A DNA stretch of 64,000 nt from Comamonadaceae bacterium ALPHA2B (GCA_005503065.1 SCOE01000013.1:1-64000); one strand, 5' to 3'; positions 16,654 to 25,101 are shown, numbered from the stretch's first letter. The notes: generated from the sequence alone by a model not told the origin. Numbers and translations are program-made.

Positions 16654-17295
16654 TCAACCGCGGTCTCGCATCTCCCGCAGCATCTGATCCGGCGGAATGT
16701 AGAACGGGTTCTGCTGCAGCGTCCTGCCCACGACGGCCCATGGATGGGTACGCAGGACGTCCACCACGACGCTGGCACTGAACTTCGACAGATCGTAGGT
16801 GCAGACGACAAAGTCGTCGTACTGCGGGAGGATGCGGTTGAGCCGGGTTTCGTACTCGAGCAGATCCTCGACGCCGGGCAGCTTCTCGAGGGCCCACTCC
16901 ATGTTCGCCCACAGGCGCGTGAGGCCGAAGCCGCTGGCCTTGCTGTCTTCGAGCGCCTGCTGGATGAGCTCCAGCATCGCGTCCTGGTTGAAGCGTCCTC
17001 CGCGCAGATAGGCGGCCTCCCAGGGCCGCACCTCGACCTGGCAGGCCGGATCGGCATCGTCGGAAGCCATGCCGGCATCGGCCAGGCGTCGCAGTCTCTC
17101 GGGCCGATGCTGCGCGTCGACGACCTGGAACAATTTTTCGCCGCGCTCGAAGCCTTCGAGCGCAAACGGCATGAGGACGCTGTATTCCTCCTCGAGATCG
17201 CTGAAGAGCGCACAGGCGTGACAGGAGTGCCGCAAGGTGCTCCCGGCCAGGTTGACACCCAGGGTATTGGTCGGCAAATCGTTGGCTCCGGTCAC
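16654..17295 (-). CDS. MEDS-domain sensory protein
   Basis: A 213-residue protein of the MEDS (DcmR-type sensory) family. Family features include an N-terminal HSCHACALFSDLEEEYSVLMPFALEGFERGEKLF, the GRFNQDAMLELIQQALEDSKASGFGLTRLWANMEWALEKLPG segment and a C-terminal VVCTYDLSKFSASVVVDVLRTHPWAVVGRTLQQNPFY. There is no DNA-binding domain, so it likely acts through a partner. It is divergent from the adjacent sigma-54 activator, a plausible partner gene. The presence of CHAC and a conserved Cys in VVCTYD may be relevant for sensing. Confidence 0.87.
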   Translation of the reverse strand: MTGANDLPTNTLGVNLAGSTLRHSCHACALFSDLEEEYSVLMPFALEGFERGEKLFQVVDAQHRPERLRRLADAGMASDDADPACQVEVRPWEAAYLRGGRFNQDAMLELIQQALEDSKASGFGLTRLWANMEWALEKLPGVEDLLEYETRLNRILPQYDDFVVCTYDLSKFSASVVVDVLRTHPWAVVGRTLQQNPFYIPPDQMLREMRDRG

Positions 17296-17400
17296 ACTGC
17301 GTCGCAGGTTCGCAAGGACGGCAAGTGCGGCAGTGCCTTATGGTAGGCGCGGGCTGGAAAAGAAACAGCAGCTTTACGCGTCCGGGATCTTGTCGAACCC

Positions 17401-17434
17401 GGATCGTTCGCGCAGATCCGCGAACGCACGATCC
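17401..17434. promoter_or_regulatory. Nested palindrome upstream of the sigma-54 activator gene
   Basis: CGTTCGCG-CAGATC-CGCGAACG (17405-17426) is a perfect 8-bp inverted repeat. It is extended by outer arms GGATCG (17401-17406) and CGATCC (17429-17434). It sits in the divergent MEDS/sigma-54-activator gap, 34 bp before the activator ATG, in the position of an autoregulatory site. Confidence 0.55.
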
Positions 17435-17467
17435 CGCGCGTCCCACGGGTGCCTGTCTCGCTTCACC

Positions 17468-18955
17468 ATGGCCTCTTCATCCGTCGAAATCCGCAGGCTT
17501 GAGGACTGCCTCAACGGCCTGCTCAGCCTCGTCGTCGTGCCTGCCCTGTGGTCTGGCAAGACATCCGGCGAGATGATGCGCGCGCTGCTTGAAATGCTCG
17601 CCCGCATGCTGAACCTGGAGCTTGCATACGCGCGCCTGGACGATGGGGCGGGCGGCGCGATCCAGGAACTGGCGTGCAGCGAACGCCATGCGGACGCGGC
17701 CCGCCGAGCGCACGAGATCGGCGTCGCCATCGATCCTTGGCTGCGCGACCAGCAGGCCGGCGAGAGCCATGTCGTGCCGAATCCTCTGGGCCCCGGAGAG
17801 CTCAACGTCACCTATCTCCGGCTGGGCTTGAGGCAGGGCGACGGGCTCGTGCTCGCCGGCTCGAGCCGGCCCGGGTTTCCAGCCGACACCGACCTGCTGC
17901 TGCTGCGGGTGGCCGTCAACCAGGCCGTGGTCGAGCTGCACCGGGCGCAGGCGCTGGCAGCGTACCGGCGCGCAGAGTCGGCGGAGGCGCACAACATGTA
18001 CCTGCGCGAGGAGAGCGAACAGCATTGGGGCGATGTCGTGGGCAGCAGCACGTCGCTTGCCCGGGCATTGAAGCTCGTCGAGGAGGTCGCTCCCACCAAC
18101 GCGAGCGTTCTCATCCAGGGCGAGACCGGGACGGGCAAGGAGCTGATCGCACGAGCGATCCACCGCCTGAGCCGGCGAAGGCAGCATGCCTTCGTCCGCC
18201 TGAATTGCGCCGCCATCCCGGCTGGCCTGCTCGAATCCGAGCTCTTCGGGCACGAGAAGGGCGCCTTCACAGGTGCCGTCGCCAGGCGCATCGGTCGCTT
18301 CGAACTGGCCGACCGGGGCACGATCTTCCTCGACGAAGTGGGCGAGATCCCGCTCGATCTGCAAGCCAAGCTCCTGCACGTGCTGCAGGAACGCGAATTC
18401 GAGCGGCTCGGAAGCACCAGCACCCGGCGCGTCGACGTGCGACTGATCGCGGCCTCCAACCGCGACCTGGCGCAGATGGTGGAGGCCCGATCGTTTCGCG
18501 AGGACCTCTACTACCGCCTGAATGTCTTCCCCATCGAGATCCCGCCGCTGAGAGAGCGCGGCGGCGACATCCCGGTACTGGCGCAGTATTTCGTGCAACT
18601 GCATGCGCGTGCCAACAAGCGCTCCATTCCAGCGATCGATCCCACTGGCCTCGCGGCGTTGTGCCGCTACCCCTGGCCCGGCAATGTCCGGGAGCTGTCG
18701 AACATCATCGAGCGCTGCGTCATCCTCACGCACGGTTCGACCTTGCGCGTGCCCGCGGACGCGCTGAAGTCGCGCGCTTTGCTCGTTGGCGTGGACGACA
18801 GCCTGGACGCCGCTCAGCGCCAGCACATCCTGCAAGTCCTCGATGAATGCAACTGGGTCATCGCCGGCCCAAGCGGTGCGGCGGCGAGGCTCGGCATGAA
18901 ACGTACCTCGCTCCAATACAGGCTTCAGAAACTTGGCATCGTGCGGCTCCGGTGA
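17468..18955 (+). CDS. Sigma-54-dependent Fis-family activator
   Basis: A 495-residue enhancer-binding protein. The N-terminal 170 residues look like a GAF-type sensor (LLSLVVVPALWSGKTSGEMMRALLEMLARMLNLELAYARLDDG). The AAA+ domain has Walker A GETGTGKE near 217, the sigma-54 contact loop GAFTGA near 265, Walker B TIFLDEVGEI near 284 and the R-finger region. The C-terminus ends in a Fis-type helix-turn-helix (GAAARLGMKRTSLQYRLQKLGI). No receiver domain is present, so it is not a classical response regulator. ATG 17468 (MASSSVEIRR) gives the best start. Confidence 0.93.
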   Translation: MASSSVEIRRLEDCLNGLLSLVVVPALWSGKTSGEMMRALLEMLARMLNLELAYARLDDGAGGAIQELACSERHADAARRAHEIGVAIDPWLRDQQAGESHVVPNPLGPGELNVTYLRLGLRQGDGLVLAGSSRPGFPADTDLLLLRVAVNQAVVELHRAQALAAYRRAESAEAHNMYLREESEQHWGDVVGSSTSLARALKLVEEVAPTNASVLIQGETGTGKELIARAIHRLSRRRQHAFVRLNCAAIPAGLLESELFGHEKGAFTGAVARRIGRFELADRGTIFLDEVGEIPLDLQAKLLHVLQEREFERLGSTSTRRVDVRLIAASNRDLAQMVEARSFREDLYYRLNVFPIEIPPLRERGGDIPVLAQYFVQLHARANKRSIPAIDPTGLAALCRYPWPGNVRELSNIIERCVILTHGSTLRVPADALKSRALLVGVDDSLDAAQRQHILQVLDECNWVIAGPSGAAARLGMKRTSLQYRLQKLGIVRLR

Positions 18956-19040
18956 GCGGTGGCGCAGGGGGCGTCGAAGACGTGGCGAACGCCCTGTGCC
19001 GCAAGCGGGCCAGCCGGCCGTCTGCCAGGGATTGCGAGCC

Positions 19041-19094
19041 TTTTCGGCCCGGAGCACCCGCCCCATGGGCACAAGATGCTATCGAATCGATAGC
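19041..19094 (+). repeat. Dispersed GCTATC repeat, copy 3
   Basis: TTTTCGGCCCGGAGCACCCG is followed by a spacer and the perfect stem-loop GCTATCGAATCGATAGC. It ends 26 bp before the histidine-kinase start and could influence its translation. Confidence 0.75.
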
Positions 19095-19120
19095 AATGGC
19101 ATTCGGCACAATGGCGCGTG

Positions 19121-20599
19121 ATGGAGCACGCATGGCGATCGCGGAGTGTCTGGTGGCTGGCATGGGCACTGCTCACCGCCGCCGGCGGCGTGTGGCTGGC
19201 GCGGGCCGAACTCGCGCGGCTGCACGAGGACTTCGACACCGACAGCCGCATCGTCCATCGCCTGATGAGCCAGCAGGTGGTGCAGTACGACGCGGTGCTC
19301 GCCACGCTGGCGCTGCTCGCGCCACCCGCGGACGGCCCGCGACCCGAACAGCGGCTGCCTGCCATCAACCCGGCCATCCTGAGCGTGCTGCGGCGCGACG
19401 GCGCGCAGCGCTGGCCCGATGGCCCGCACGCCGAGGCACTGGCGCAGGCCGAAGAGCGTTCGCGCACCTTGCGGCGGGCCGAAGTGGCGGCGCCCGACCT
19501 GCCGGCCGGCCGCTACCTGCTGGTGCTGGCAGCGCAGCCGTCGAGCTTTGCACTCGCCATCGACCTGGCAGGCACCATCCCCTGGCGCGACTGGCCCATG
19601 GACCCGCGCCACAGCCCGGTGCGCGTGCGGGTGGAGCAGGGCCACCGCGCCTACACCGTGCAGCCAGGCCGCGCCGGCGACGGGCCGTGGACCTTCGCTT
19701 TTCGCAAAACCCTGGCGGCGCAGAGCCAGCCCTTCGACGTGGTGGCCGAGCGAAGCGTGGGATGGGACGAGCTGCCCTGGGTACGCACCGCAGGATGGAG
19801 CCTCGCCGTCGCACTGGCGCTTGCGGCACTGCACGCGTGGCTGCGCCAACGCGCGGCCCGTCGCCGCGCGGAGGAGCTGCTGCGCCTCGGCCAGGCGGCA
19901 CGCCTGAACACGCTGGGCGAGCTCGGAGCCGGGCTGGCGCACGAGCTCAACCAGCCGCTGACAGCCGTGTTGGCCAATGCCCAGGCCGCGCGCCGCCTGC
20001 TCGACGACGAGCCTCCCGAGCTCGACGCCGCGCGCGACGCGATGACGCAGGCCGCGGCGCAGGCCCGGCGTGCTGCCGAGGTGGTCGGTCGCCTGCGCCG
20101 CCTGGTCGACCAGCCGCGTGGTCAGGCCGACCTCCAGCCGGTGGCGCTACAGGAGGTGGTGCGCGGCGCGCTCTACCTGCTCGAGCCCGAGCGCCAGCGG
20201 CGCGGCGTGACGGTGCAGGAAGCGGATCCACCCACACCCGTCAAGGTGCAGGCCGACCCGGTCGCGCTGGAGCAGATCGTGCACAACCTGCTGATCAACG
20301 CGCTGCAGGCGCTGGAGGCCGTGCCGGCCGATCGGCGCCGCCTGGCGATCGAGACGGGCAGCGACGGCGCGAACGGATGGCTGGCCGTGAACGACAGCGG
20401 CCCCGGCATCGCGGCCGAGGCGCTGCCGCGCGTGTTCGAGCCCTTCTTCAGCACGCGCGAAGGCGGCCTCGGCCTGGGCCTGAGCCTGTGCGAGTCGCTC
20501 GCCGGGCAGATGGGCGGCACGCTGGCCGCAGGCCGCAGCACGCTGGGCGGCGCGCGTTTCGAGCTGCGTCTGCCGCTGGCCGCCAGGAGTGCCGCATGA
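19121..20599 (+). CDS. Membrane sensor histidine kinase
   Basis: A 492-residue kinase. The sensor loop of about 195 residues lies between two transmembrane helices (about 9-29 and 225-245). His274 sits in the H-box GAGLAHELNQPLTAVLANAQAA, as in FixL/TodS-type kinases. The ATPase part shows VHNLLINALQALE (N box), VNDSGPGIA (G1) and GGLGLGLSLCESLAGQMGG (G2). It starts at ATG 19121; GTG 19118 directly upstream is also possible. It overlaps the response-regulator gene by 4 bp. The stimulus is unknown, but the following GlcG-like and ankyrin genes may be targets. Confidence 0.92.
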   Translation: MEHAWRSRSVWWLAWALLTAAGGVWLARAELARLHEDFDTDSRIVHRLMSQQVVQYDAVLATLALLAPPADGPRPEQRLPAINPAILSVLRRDGAQRWPDGPHAEALAQAEERSRTLRRAEVAAPDLPAGRYLLVLAAQPSSFALAIDLAGTIPWRDWPMDPRHSPVRVRVEQGHRAYTVQPGRAGDGPWTFAFRKTLAAQSQPFDVVAERSVGWDELPWVRTAGWSLAVALALAALHAWLRQRAARRRAEELLRLGQAARLNTLGELGAGLAHELNQPLTAVLANAQAARRLLDDEPPELDAARDAMTQAAAQARRAAEVVGRLRRLVDQPRGQADLQPVALQEVVRGALYLLEPERQRRGVTVQEADPPTPVKVQADPVALEQIVHNLLINALQALEAVPADRRRLAIETGSDGANGWLAVNDSGPGIAAEALPRVFEPFFSTREGGLGLGLSLCESLAGQMGGTLAAGRSTLGGARFELRLPLAARSAA

Positions 20600-21225
20600 G
20601 CTCGCCCCAGTCGCCCCTCATCCACCTCGTGGACGACGACGAGGCGGTGCGCGACAGCCTGGCCCTGTTGATCGGCACCATCGGCCTGCGCGTACAGCCC
20701 TGGGCACAGCCGCAGGCTTTCCTGGACCACTTCGACCGCCAGGCCGTGGGCGCGATCGTGATGGACGTGCGCATGCCTGGCATCGGCGGCCTCGCGGTGC
20801 TGCAGCAGTTGGTGGCGCAGGGGGTCGACCTGCCGGTCATCATGCTCACCGGCCACGGCACCGTCGAGATGTGCCGGCGCGCGTTCAAGGCCGGCGCGGC
20901 CGAATTCCTGGAGAAGCCGGTGGACGACGAGCAACTGCTCGAGGCGGTGCAGCAGGCGGTCCGCCAGCACGTCGCCTCGCGCGAGCGCCAGCAGGCCGAC
21001 CAGGCGGCACGCGATCGCTTCGCGCAGCTCTCCGAACGCGAGCGCGAGGTGCTGGCGCACATCGCCCGCGGCCTCACGAACAAGGAGATCGCGCGCGTGC
21101 TGGCGCTGTCGCCGCGCACGGTGGAAACGCACCGCGCCAACCTCTTCGCCAAGCTGGGCTGCGAGTCGCTGGTGCAACTGATCCGCCGCTATGCGGCCCT
21201 GGCGGAGGAGGCGGGGGCTCCGTAG
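20596..21225 (+). CDS. FixJ-family response regulator
   Basis: A 209-residue regulator with a receiver domain at 1-120 (Asp57 in IVMDVRMPG, Lys107 in EFLEKPVDD) and a LuxR/GerE-type helix-turn-helix at about 145-205 (LSEREREVLAHIARGLTNKEIARVLALSPRTVETHRANLFAKLG). The ATG overlaps the kinase stop codon, so both proteins are co-translated. A perfect 10-bp-arm palindrome lies over its own stop codon and in front of the next gene, the natural place for its binding site. Confidence 0.95.
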   Translation: MSSPQSPLIHLVDDDEAVRDSLALLIGTIGLRVQPWAQPQAFLDHFDRQAVGAIVMDVRMPGIGGLAVLQQLVAQGVDLPVIMLTGHGTVEMCRRAFKAGAAEFLEKPVDDEQLLEAVQQAVRQHVASRERQQADQAARDRFAQLSEREREVLAHIARGLTNKEIARVLALSPRTVETHRANLFAKLGCESLVQLIRRYAALAEEAGAP

Positions 21226-21237
21226 CACTACGGAGCC
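21216..21237. promoter_or_regulatory. 22-bp palindrome at the response-regulator stop
   Basis: GGCTCCGTAG-CA-CTACGGAGCC is a perfect palindrome with 10-bp arms and covers the TAG stop codon of the response-regulator gene. It is 104 bp upstream of the GlcG-like gene, and GTAGGCGTACGAA-like sequence follows. It is a candidate target of the adjacent regulator, or less likely a hairpin between the genes. Confidence 0.6.
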
Positions 21238-21340
21238 GGCGGCGTAGGCGTACGAATGGCGGCAGAGCAGGGCGCTCCCTACAGTTCATCGCGTGCCGGC
21301 AAGCGCCGGCGCCATGAACGACAACAGGAGCCTCTTTTCC

Positions 21341-21847
21341 ATGAATCACCGTCTTTCGCTCGCCGCCGCCTCGCTCGCCCTGGCCGCCTGCAGCAGCTTC
21401 GCCCAGAGCCCGTCCGCCGCCGTGCTGGCGCAGCGCAACATCTCCCTCGACTTGGCGAACCAGATCGCGGCCGGTGCCGTGGCCGCCTGCGCCGCCAACG
21501 GCTACGCGGTGGCGGCCACCGTGGTGGACCGCGCCGGCACCGTGCGTGCCGTGCAGCGCGCCGACAACGCCGGCCCGCACACGCTGGGCTCCAGCGAGCG
21601 CAAGGCCTGGACCTCGGCCTCGGCGAAGAACACCACGCTGGCCATGATGGAAGGCGCCCAGAAGAACCCCGCCGGCGCCAACCTCGTCTACCTGCCGGGC
21701 GTGCTGCTGCTCGGCGGCGGCGTGCCGATCAAGGCCGGCAACGAGGTGATCGGGGCCGTGGGCGTCGGCGGTGCGCCAGGCGGCCACCTCGACGAACAAT
21801 GCGCGAACGCCGGCATCGAGAAGGTGCGGGCCGCGCTGGGGGCCTGA
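21341..21847 (+). CDS. Exported GlcG/HbpS-family protein
   Basis: A 168-residue protein with an N-terminal signal (MNHRLSLAAASLALAACSSFAQS). The LAAC could be a lipobox; otherwise Sec cleavage after SFA is likely. The rest matches the GlcG/HbpS (heme-degrading-fold) family: SLDLANQIAAGAVAACAANGYAVAATVVDRAGTVRAVQRADNAG, the GGVPIKAGNEVIGAVGVGGAPGGHLDEQCANAGI signature and a C-terminal helix. Some members bind heme in redox sensing. An AGGAG site fits ATG 21341; ATG 21314 is an alternative. The next gene starts on its last base. Confidence 0.88.
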   Translation: MNHRLSLAAASLALAACSSFAQSPSAAVLAQRNISLDLANQIAAGAVAACAANGYAVAATVVDRAGTVRAVQRADNAGPHTLGSSERKAWTSASAKNTTLAMMEGAQKNPAGANLVYLPGVLLLGGGVPIKAGNEVIGAVGVGGAPGGHLDEQCANAGIEKVRAALGA

Positions 21848-22569
21848 TGGCCCGCGCATCGACGCGCGACGGCCTCGGCGCGGCCGCGCTCGCCGGGGCC
21901 ATACTGCTGGCCGGTGGCGCGCTGACCACCGGTCGCGCGGCGGCGCAGACTGCGCCGTCCGCGAGCGAGTCGGCCGCCTACCGTGGCCTGCACGCCGCGG
22001 CGCAGCGCGGCGACGCGGCCGAGATCGCACGCCTGGCGGCAGCCGGCACCGGCCCGGATGCGCGCGACGCGCACGGCCGCACCCCGCTGCACGTCGCCAC
22101 CTTCGCCCGCCAGCGCGCGGCGGTGCGGGCCCTGGCCCAGGCCGGCGCCAGGCTCGACCTGCTCGAGAACGACCGCTACGACGCCGTCACCATCGCAGCC
22201 GTGGCCGAGGACACCGAGACGCTGGCCCTGCTGCTGTCGCTGGGCGCCAGCGCGAAGCAGATGACGAGCCGCTACGACGGTACGGCACTGATCGCCGCCG
22301 CGCACCTGGGCCACGACGAGGTCGTGCGGCAGCTGATCGCCGCCGGCGCGCCGCTGGACCATGTCAACAACCTGCATTGGACGGCCGTGATCGAGTCCAT
22401 CGTGCTGGGCGACGGCGGGCCGCGGCACCAGCGCACGCTCGACGCGCTGGTGCGCGCCGGCGCCGACCTGCAGCTGGCCGACCGCGAGGGACGCACGCCA
22501 TTGGCGCTGGCCCGCGCGCGCGGCTACAAGGCGATGGAGCAGCAGTTGCTCAACGCCGGCGCGCGCTGA
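21847..22569 (+). CDS. Exported ankyrin-repeat protein
   Basis: A 240-residue protein with a signal peptide (residues 1-34, ending TTGRAAAQ) and about five ankyrin repeats: YRGLHAAAQRGDAAEIARLAAAG, DAHGRTPLHVATFARQRAAVRALAQAGA, RYDAVTIAAVAEDTETLALLLSLGA, YDGTALIAAAHLGHDEVVRQLIAAGA and a last one ending AMEQQLLNAGAR. Its ATG shares one base with the stop codon of the GlcG-like gene, so the two are translationally coupled. It probably acts as a periplasmic protein-binding partner. Confidence 0.88.
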   Translation: MARASTRDGLGAAALAGAILLAGGALTTGRAAAQTAPSASESAAYRGLHAAAQRGDAAEIARLAAAGTGPDARDAHGRTPLHVATFARQRAAVRALAQAGARLDLLENDRYDAVTIAAVAEDTETLALLLSLGASAKQMTSRYDGTALIAAAHLGHDEVVRQLIAAGAPLDHVNNLHWTAVIESIVLGDGGPRHQRTLDALVRAGADLQLADREGRTPLALARARGYKAMEQQLLNAGAR

Positions 22570-22591
22570 GGCCGGCGTGCTGAAGTTCTTA

Positions 22592-22649
22592 GGCCAAATC
22601 GGCCTGGAGCGCCCGTCCCGCTTGCGCGTGTAGCTATCAAATCCGTAGC
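22592..22649 (+). repeat. Dispersed GCTATC repeat, copy 4
   Basis: GGCCAAATCGGCCTGGAGCG is followed by CCCGTC, a spacer and GCTATCAAATCCGTAGC. It is one of the best copies of the long arm and lies in the ankyrin-cytochrome b561 gap. Confidence 0.85.
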
Positions 22650-22738
22650 AACGGTGGGCAGAGCGGCGAGCTGCTGCTCGTGCAGCCGCGTCGCCGTCGA
22701 AGCTCGTGTTCACGCGGGTTTCCCGGGCCTCGGAAATC

Positions 22739-22750
22739 ATCGAGTGGGAG
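22739..22750 (+). repeat. Direct repeat, copy B of the guaA 3' end
   Basis: ATCGAGTGGGAG is an exact 12-bp copy of positions 7853-7864 in the same orientation. The flanks differ on both sides. It lies 76 bp upstream of the cytochrome b561 gene. It is a candidate attR-type core of an island behind guaA. Confidence 0.45.
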
Positions 22751-22825
22751 CAGGCCGGTCGAGATGGGTGGCACGAACCCATAATCGGGGGCGCTCGACG
22801 CCGCCCACGAACCCGGAGGCCTGCC

Positions 22826-23359
22826 ATGACAACTGTGCCGCGCTATGCCGCTTCGTCCCGCTGGCTGCATTGGCTGACCGCACTGCTGCTGCTCTTCATC
22901 ATTCCGCTCGGGGTCTGGATCGCCTACTTCGAGCCGGCCGACGAAGGCTTCAAGATGCGGCTCTACAACGTGCACGAGAGCCTCGGCGTTCTGGTGTTCG
23001 TGCTGGTGCTGGCCCGCATCGTCAATCGTTTTCTGAACCCACCGCCGCCGTTGCCGCCCGACATGCCGGCCTGGATGCGCTTTGCCGCCCACGCGAACCA
23101 CGTCGGCCTGTACCTGCTGCTGTTGCTGATGCCGTTGACGGGCTTCCTGGCCACCAACGCCTGGGGGTTTCCGCTCTCGGTCTTCGATGTGCTGCCGATC
23201 CCTTCGCCGGTGGGCAAGGACGAGGCACTCGCCAAGGTGCTGTCGTTCCTGCACTGGTGCGGCGCGATCGCGATCGGTCTGCTGATCGTCGGACACCTGG
23301 CGGGCGTCGTCCATCACAGCTTCGTACGCCGCGACGGGCTGTTGCGCCGCATGCTTTGA
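22826..23359 (+). CDS. Cytochrome b561 family protein
   Basis: A 177-residue four-helix membrane cytochrome. Heme ligands are expected at the histidines in SRWLHWLTALLLL (helix 1), YNVHESLGVLVFVLVLARIVNRF (helix 2), AHANHVGLYLLLLLMPLTGFL (helix 3) and HWCGAIAIGLLIVGHLAGVVHHSFVRRDG (helix 4). The family moves electrons between the quinone pool and periplasmic acceptors, e.g. superoxide:ubiquinone oxidoreductase CybB. A GGAGG site precedes the ATG. The following glucosyltransferase gene overlaps its stop. Confidence 0.93.
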   Translation: MTTVPRYAASSRWLHWLTALLLLFIIPLGVWIAYFEPADEGFKMRLYNVHESLGVLVFVLVLARIVNRFLNPPPPLPPDMPAWMRFAAHANHVGLYLLLLLMPLTGFLATNAWGFPLSVFDVLPIPSPVGKDEALAKVLSFLHWCGAIAIGLLIVGHLAGVVHHSFVRRDGLLRRML

Positions 23360-25095
23360 GCGCACCGCCGCCGCCCCTGCAGACGAATGCCGGCCTGCGC
23401 TGGCGCCGCGCCGGCTTCGCGGTTGCCGTCGCCGTCACCGTCGTCAGCCTGATCGGCCTGATGGCTGCCACGCTCTTTGTCGCGCAGGTCGATGCGATCG
23501 GGCTCGCCATGCTGTTTGCATTTGCCGTGACGCTGCCGTGGACCGCCATCGGTTTCTGGAACGCGGCCATCGGCCTGGCGCTCATGGTCTGCAGCCGCGA
23601 CCCGGCCGGCCTGGTGGCGCCGCATGTCGGCGCAGCCGACCTGCAACAGCGGATCGACACGTCCACCGCGCTGCTGGCCTGCATCCGCAACGAGGACACG
23701 GACCGGCTCTCGCACAACCTGGGCTGGATGCTCGAAGGCCTGGTCGAGAGCGGCCAGGGCGGCGCCTTCCATCTCTACGTATTGAGTGACAGCGACGATC
23801 CCGAAGTCGTGGCCGCCGAGGCCCGCATGATGGTCCATCTGCAGGCGCGCTTCGGTGCGGGTATCGGGCTGCGCTACCGCCTGCGCGAGAGGGGCGAGGG
23901 TTTCAAGGCCGGCAACATCCGCGACTTCTGCGAACGCTGGGGTGCCGGGCACGACTTCGCCATCGTGCTCGATGCCGACAGCCTCATGACGGCGCCGGCG
24001 ATGCTCCGGCTGGTGCGCGTGATGCAGGCGCGGCCGTCGATCGGCATCCTTCAGACGCTGGTGACCGGCCTGCCCAGCGCCAGCGCGTTCACGCGCATGT
24101 TCCAGTTCGGCATGCGGCTGGGCATGCGCTCCTACACGCTGGGCGCGGCCAGTTGGCAGGGCGACTGTGGACCGTACTGGGGCCACAACGCCATCCTGCG
24201 TCTGCAGCCGTTCATCGCGCACTGCGAACTGCCGGCGCTGCCGGGTTCGCCGCCGCTCGGCGGGCCGGTGCTGAGCCACGACCAGCTCGAGGCCGTGCTG
24301 ATGCGGCGCGCCGGCTACGAGGTACGCGTGTTGCCCGACGAGCTCGGCAGCTGGGAGGAGAACCCGCCCAACCTGCTGGAGTTCATTCGTCGCGACCTGC
24401 GCTGGTGCCAGGGCAACATGCAATACCTGCAGTTGCTCGGCCTGCCCGGGCTGCTGCCCGTCAGCCGCTGCCAGCTGCTGCTCGCGATCGCGATGTACGT
24501 CGGGGCACCGGCCTGGCTCGCGTTCATGCTGCTCGGGATCTGGCGCGAGCAGCCTGTCAGGCCCGACTTCGGGCTGGTGCTGCTCCTGTCGGTCGTCGGC
24601 ATGAGCCTGGCGCCCAAGCTGGCCACCCTCGTGGCGGTGCTGCTGCGAAGTGCATCACGCCGGGCTTGGGGCGGCGTGCCGCGCATCGTCGGCAGCGCCT
24701 TGCTGGAATTCGCCTTCTGGCTGCTCACGGCGCCGGTGATGGCCGTGGCGGTCACCGCGTTCCTGCTGGGCCTGCCCTTCGGTCGCCGTGTGGGCTGGGC
24801 CGCCCAGCAGCGCAACGTGCAGCGCATCGACTGGCAGGTCGCCGTGCGCGGCCTGTGGCTGCAGACCGCGCTGGGGCTGCTGCTGGCCGGCACGGTGTTG
24901 TGGCGGATGCCCGGCGCGTTCTGGCTCTGGTCGCCGGTGCTGGCCGGCCTGATCGGATCCATTCCCTTCGCCTGGCTCAGTGCGCACCCGGCCGTCGGCC
25001 GCTGGTTCGTTCGCCGGGAGCTGTGCCGGATACCGGAAGAAGCGCCGGCGGCGGCCGGGCCGGGGCCGCTGCGCGGTTCACCGGCGCGCGGCTGA
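23356..25095 (+). CDS. OpgH-like glucan glucosyltransferase
   Basis: A 579-residue membrane glycosyltransferase family 2 protein related to OpgH/MdoH, which builds the linear glucan of osmoregulated periplasmic glucans. Two N-terminal helices are followed by the GT-A domain: CIRNEDTDRLSHNLGWMLEGL, the DxD-like VLDADSLMTAP, the SWQGDCGPYWGHNAILRLQPF region and the LLEFIRRDLRWCQGNMQYL (Q/RxxRW-type) motif. About five C-terminal helices come last. No ATG fits before residue 36; a TTG overlapping the upstream stop (TTGA) is taken as the start. It is shorter than E. coli OpgH (about 850). No opgG lies next to it. Confidence 0.82.
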   Translation: MSAPPPPLQTNAGLRWRRAGFAVAVAVTVVSLIGLMAATLFVAQVDAIGLAMLFAFAVTLPWTAIGFWNAAIGLALMVCSRDPAGLVAPHVGAADLQQRIDTSTALLACIRNEDTDRLSHNLGWMLEGLVESGQGGAFHLYVLSDSDDPEVVAAEARMMVHLQARFGAGIGLRYRLRERGEGFKAGNIRDFCERWGAGHDFAIVLDADSLMTAPAMLRLVRVMQARPSIGILQTLVTGLPSASAFTRMFQFGMRLGMRSYTLGAASWQGDCGPYWGHNAILRLQPFIAHCELPALPGSPPLGGPVLSHDQLEAVLMRRAGYEVRVLPDELGSWEENPPNLLEFIRRDLRWCQGNMQYLQLLGLPGLLPVSRCQLLLAIAMYVGAPAWLAFMLLGIWREQPVRPDFGLVLLLSVVGMSLAPKLATLVAVLLRSASRRAWGGVPRIVGSALLEFAFWLLTAPVMAVAVTAFLLGLPFGRRVGWAAQQRNVQRIDWQVAVRGLWLQTALGLLLAGTVLWRMPGAFWLWSPVLAGLIGSIPFAWLSAHPAVGRWFVRRELCRIPEEAPAAAGPGPLRGSPARG

Positions 25096-25101
25096 CGGCG
25101 C

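Noticed and set aside
15266-18955. Sigma-54 -24/-12 promoter near the activator gene
   Set aside because: I scanned for TGGCA-N7-TTGC-like sequences in the gaps and found none that fit.
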